This document shows, piece by piece, positions 13,705 to 14,694 of a stretch of DNA of 14,694 nt. A program made the position numbers and the translations under genes. The DNA is taken from positions 1 to 14,694 of the forward strand of contig NZ_JBGVSA010000048.1 of assembly GCF_041807905.1 (NCBI RefSeq). Reading direction: 5' to 3'. This DNA comes from JBGVSA01 sp041807905. GTDB lineage: Bacteria; Pseudomonadota; Gammaproteobacteria; Burkholderiales; Rhodocyclaceae. The notes beneath the pieces were generated by a model. That model searched no databases. It was not told where the DNA came from and worked only from the letters and a program-made list of their open reading frames with translations. Positions within the stretch are counted from its first letter, which is position 1. Every line of letters begins with the position of its first letter.

Positions 13705-14676
13705 TTAGGACGCCCAGTAGCGCACGATGTGAAAGAACACCGGGGCAGCAAAGCATACCGAGTCGAAGCGATCGAGCATGCCGCCGCGACCTTCAAGGCT
13801 GTTGCCCCAATCCTTCACGCCGCGATCGCGCTTTATCGCCGCCATCACCAGACCGCCCAGGCTGCCCATGACGGTCACCGCCAGCGCTGCCAGCGCGGCC
13901 TGGCCCGGTGAAAATGGCGTGGCCCACCACAGCATGGCGCCGAGCACCGTGCTGCTCACGATACCGCCGACCAGCCCTTCGATCGTCCGGTATGCAGAGA
14001 GCCCGGGCGACATCTTGTGGCGACCGAAGAGCTTGCCGCACAGGTATTGCATGAGGTCCCCCGATTGCACGATGAGCACCAGGAAGATCACCAGCAACAG
14101 GTTGCGCCCTTCATAGCCTGGAATGCGCAATACCAACAGCGCGGGGAACTGTGAGATGCAGTACACGCAGATCATCAGGCCCCACTGGGTCTGTGCAGCG
14201 CGGTCGATGAAGCGGGTGGTGTCATGCCCGAAGCAGGCGAGGATTGGCAGGGCCAGGAATGCGTACACCGGCACGAAAATCGTCGCCGCGCTCCACCACT
14301 CATGCCATACGAATACGTATTGCAGCGGCAGGACGACGAAGAAACTCACCACCAGCGGCCAGTGGTCGCCGCGCTGCGTCGGCGCCAGCGTGATGAACTC
14401 GCGCAGCGTGTAGAACGACAGCAAGCCGAACAGGATCACGACGCCCGTGTGCCCGCCCAGGAAGGCAACGCCGGTGACAATGGCGATGATCCACCATGTG
14501 CGTGCGCGTGCGTTGAGGTTGCGGACCAACCGATGGTCGGTGCCAAGACGGCGACCCAGTACGGGGCCAAGAATGCTGGCGAGCAGTAGCACGACTCCGA
14601 TACCGGCAAACAGCAACAGCGTGATGTGACGCGTGGTGATGGCGTCGCCACCGAAAATCGCAAACGGCAGGGTCAT
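13705..14676 (-). CDS. Phosphatidate cytidylyltransferase, CdsA family (YnbB-like paralogue)
   Basis: 323 residues from the ATG at 14676, with about eight membrane helices. CdsA enzymes make CDP-diacylglycerol from phosphatidate and CTP at the inner membrane for phospholipid synthesis. The C-terminal signature is present: IKRDRGVKDWGNS then LEGRGGMLDRFDS (281-306), with the conserved KD and DR-DS acidic residues. QSGDLMQYLCGKLFGRHK and the SPGLSAYRTIEG block correspond to the family nucleotide-binding region. The usual GHGG is GRGG here. The NLNARARTWW stretch near residue 53 suggests the YnbB-like branch, often beside an acyltransferase and a CDP-alcohol phosphatidyltransferase, rather than the housekeeping cdsA. 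The frame remains open to the right edge, so the true start could lie beyond it. It faces the BatA-like gene. Confidence 0.86.
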   Translation of the reverse strand: MTLPFAIFGGDAITTRHITLLLFAGIGVVLLLASILGPVLGRRLGTDHRLVRNLNARARTWWIIAIVTGVAFLGGHTGVVILFGLLSFYTLREFITLAPTQRGDHWPLVVSFFVVLPLQYVFVWHEWWSAATIFVPVYAFLALPILACFGHDTTRFIDRAAQTQWGLMICVYCISQFPALLVLRIPGYEGRNLLLVIFLVLIVQSGDLMQYLCGKLFGRHKMSPGLSAYRTIEGLVGGIVSSTVLGAMLWWATPFSPGQAALAALAVTVMGSLGGLVMAAIKRDRGVKDWGNSLEGRGGMLDRFDSVCFAAPVFFHIVRYWAS

Positions 14677-14694
14677 GCTGGCGTCAGGGCGAGG

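Overview
This 14.7 kb, GC-rich window has high-GC third codon positions and looks chromosomal. The hemA-prfA-prmC order, protein styles and GTG/ATG usage suggest a betaproteobacterium, probably Burkholderiales (perhaps an Alcaligenaceae-like genus). This is a judgement from gene content, not a database match. I see no mobile element, CRISPR array, rRNA or tRNA.

Region 1 (1-5690, minus strand) is a heme-acquisition operon read right to left. The order is a TonB-dependent heme receptor, a HmuY-type surface lipoprotein with a long poly-serine tether and apparently two tandem HmuY domains, a HemS/HmuS cytoplasmic heme-handling protein, the periplasmic heme-binding protein HmuT, and the first 40-52 codons of the permease HmuU, which runs off the left edge. 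An AT-rich promoter (-35 at 5670-5675, -10 at 5647-5652) sits just upstream. A Fur-box-like stretch covers its -10 and a perfect 16-bp palindrome covers its -35.

Region 2 (5612-6106) is the roughly 500-bp divergent spacer between heme uptake and heme synthesis. It is unusually rich in signals. It holds a possible 55-codon plus-strand ORF, then a sigma70-like promoter, a short two-hairpin RNA ending in an intrinsic-terminator shape, a second terminator-like hairpin, and a hairpin just in front of hemA, which lacks a clear Shine-Dalgarno sequence. The short RNA is the best candidate here for something undescribed: either a stand-alone sRNA or an attenuated hemA leader.

Region 3 (6107-9319, plus strand) is the conserved housekeeping operon hemA (glutamyl-tRNA reductase), prfA (release factor 1) and prmC (RF1/RF2 glutamine methyltransferase). 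hemA and prfA overlap by ATGA, and prmC follows after 22 bp. PrmC modifies the GGQ glutamine of the PrfA encoded next to it.

Region 4 (9503-13614, plus strand) is an envelope or quality-control type cluster: a membrane-anchored trypsin-like (S1C) serine protease without a PDZ domain, a MoxR AAA+ ATPase, a DUF58 protein overlapping moxR by ATGA, and a BatA-like membrane-anchored von Willebrand A protein. It is a reduced MoxR-DUF58-VWA cluster with no BatB-E visible.

Region 5 (13705-14676, minus strand) is a convergent CdsA-family phosphatidate cytidylyltransferase of the YnbB-like type. Its start may lie beyond the right edge.
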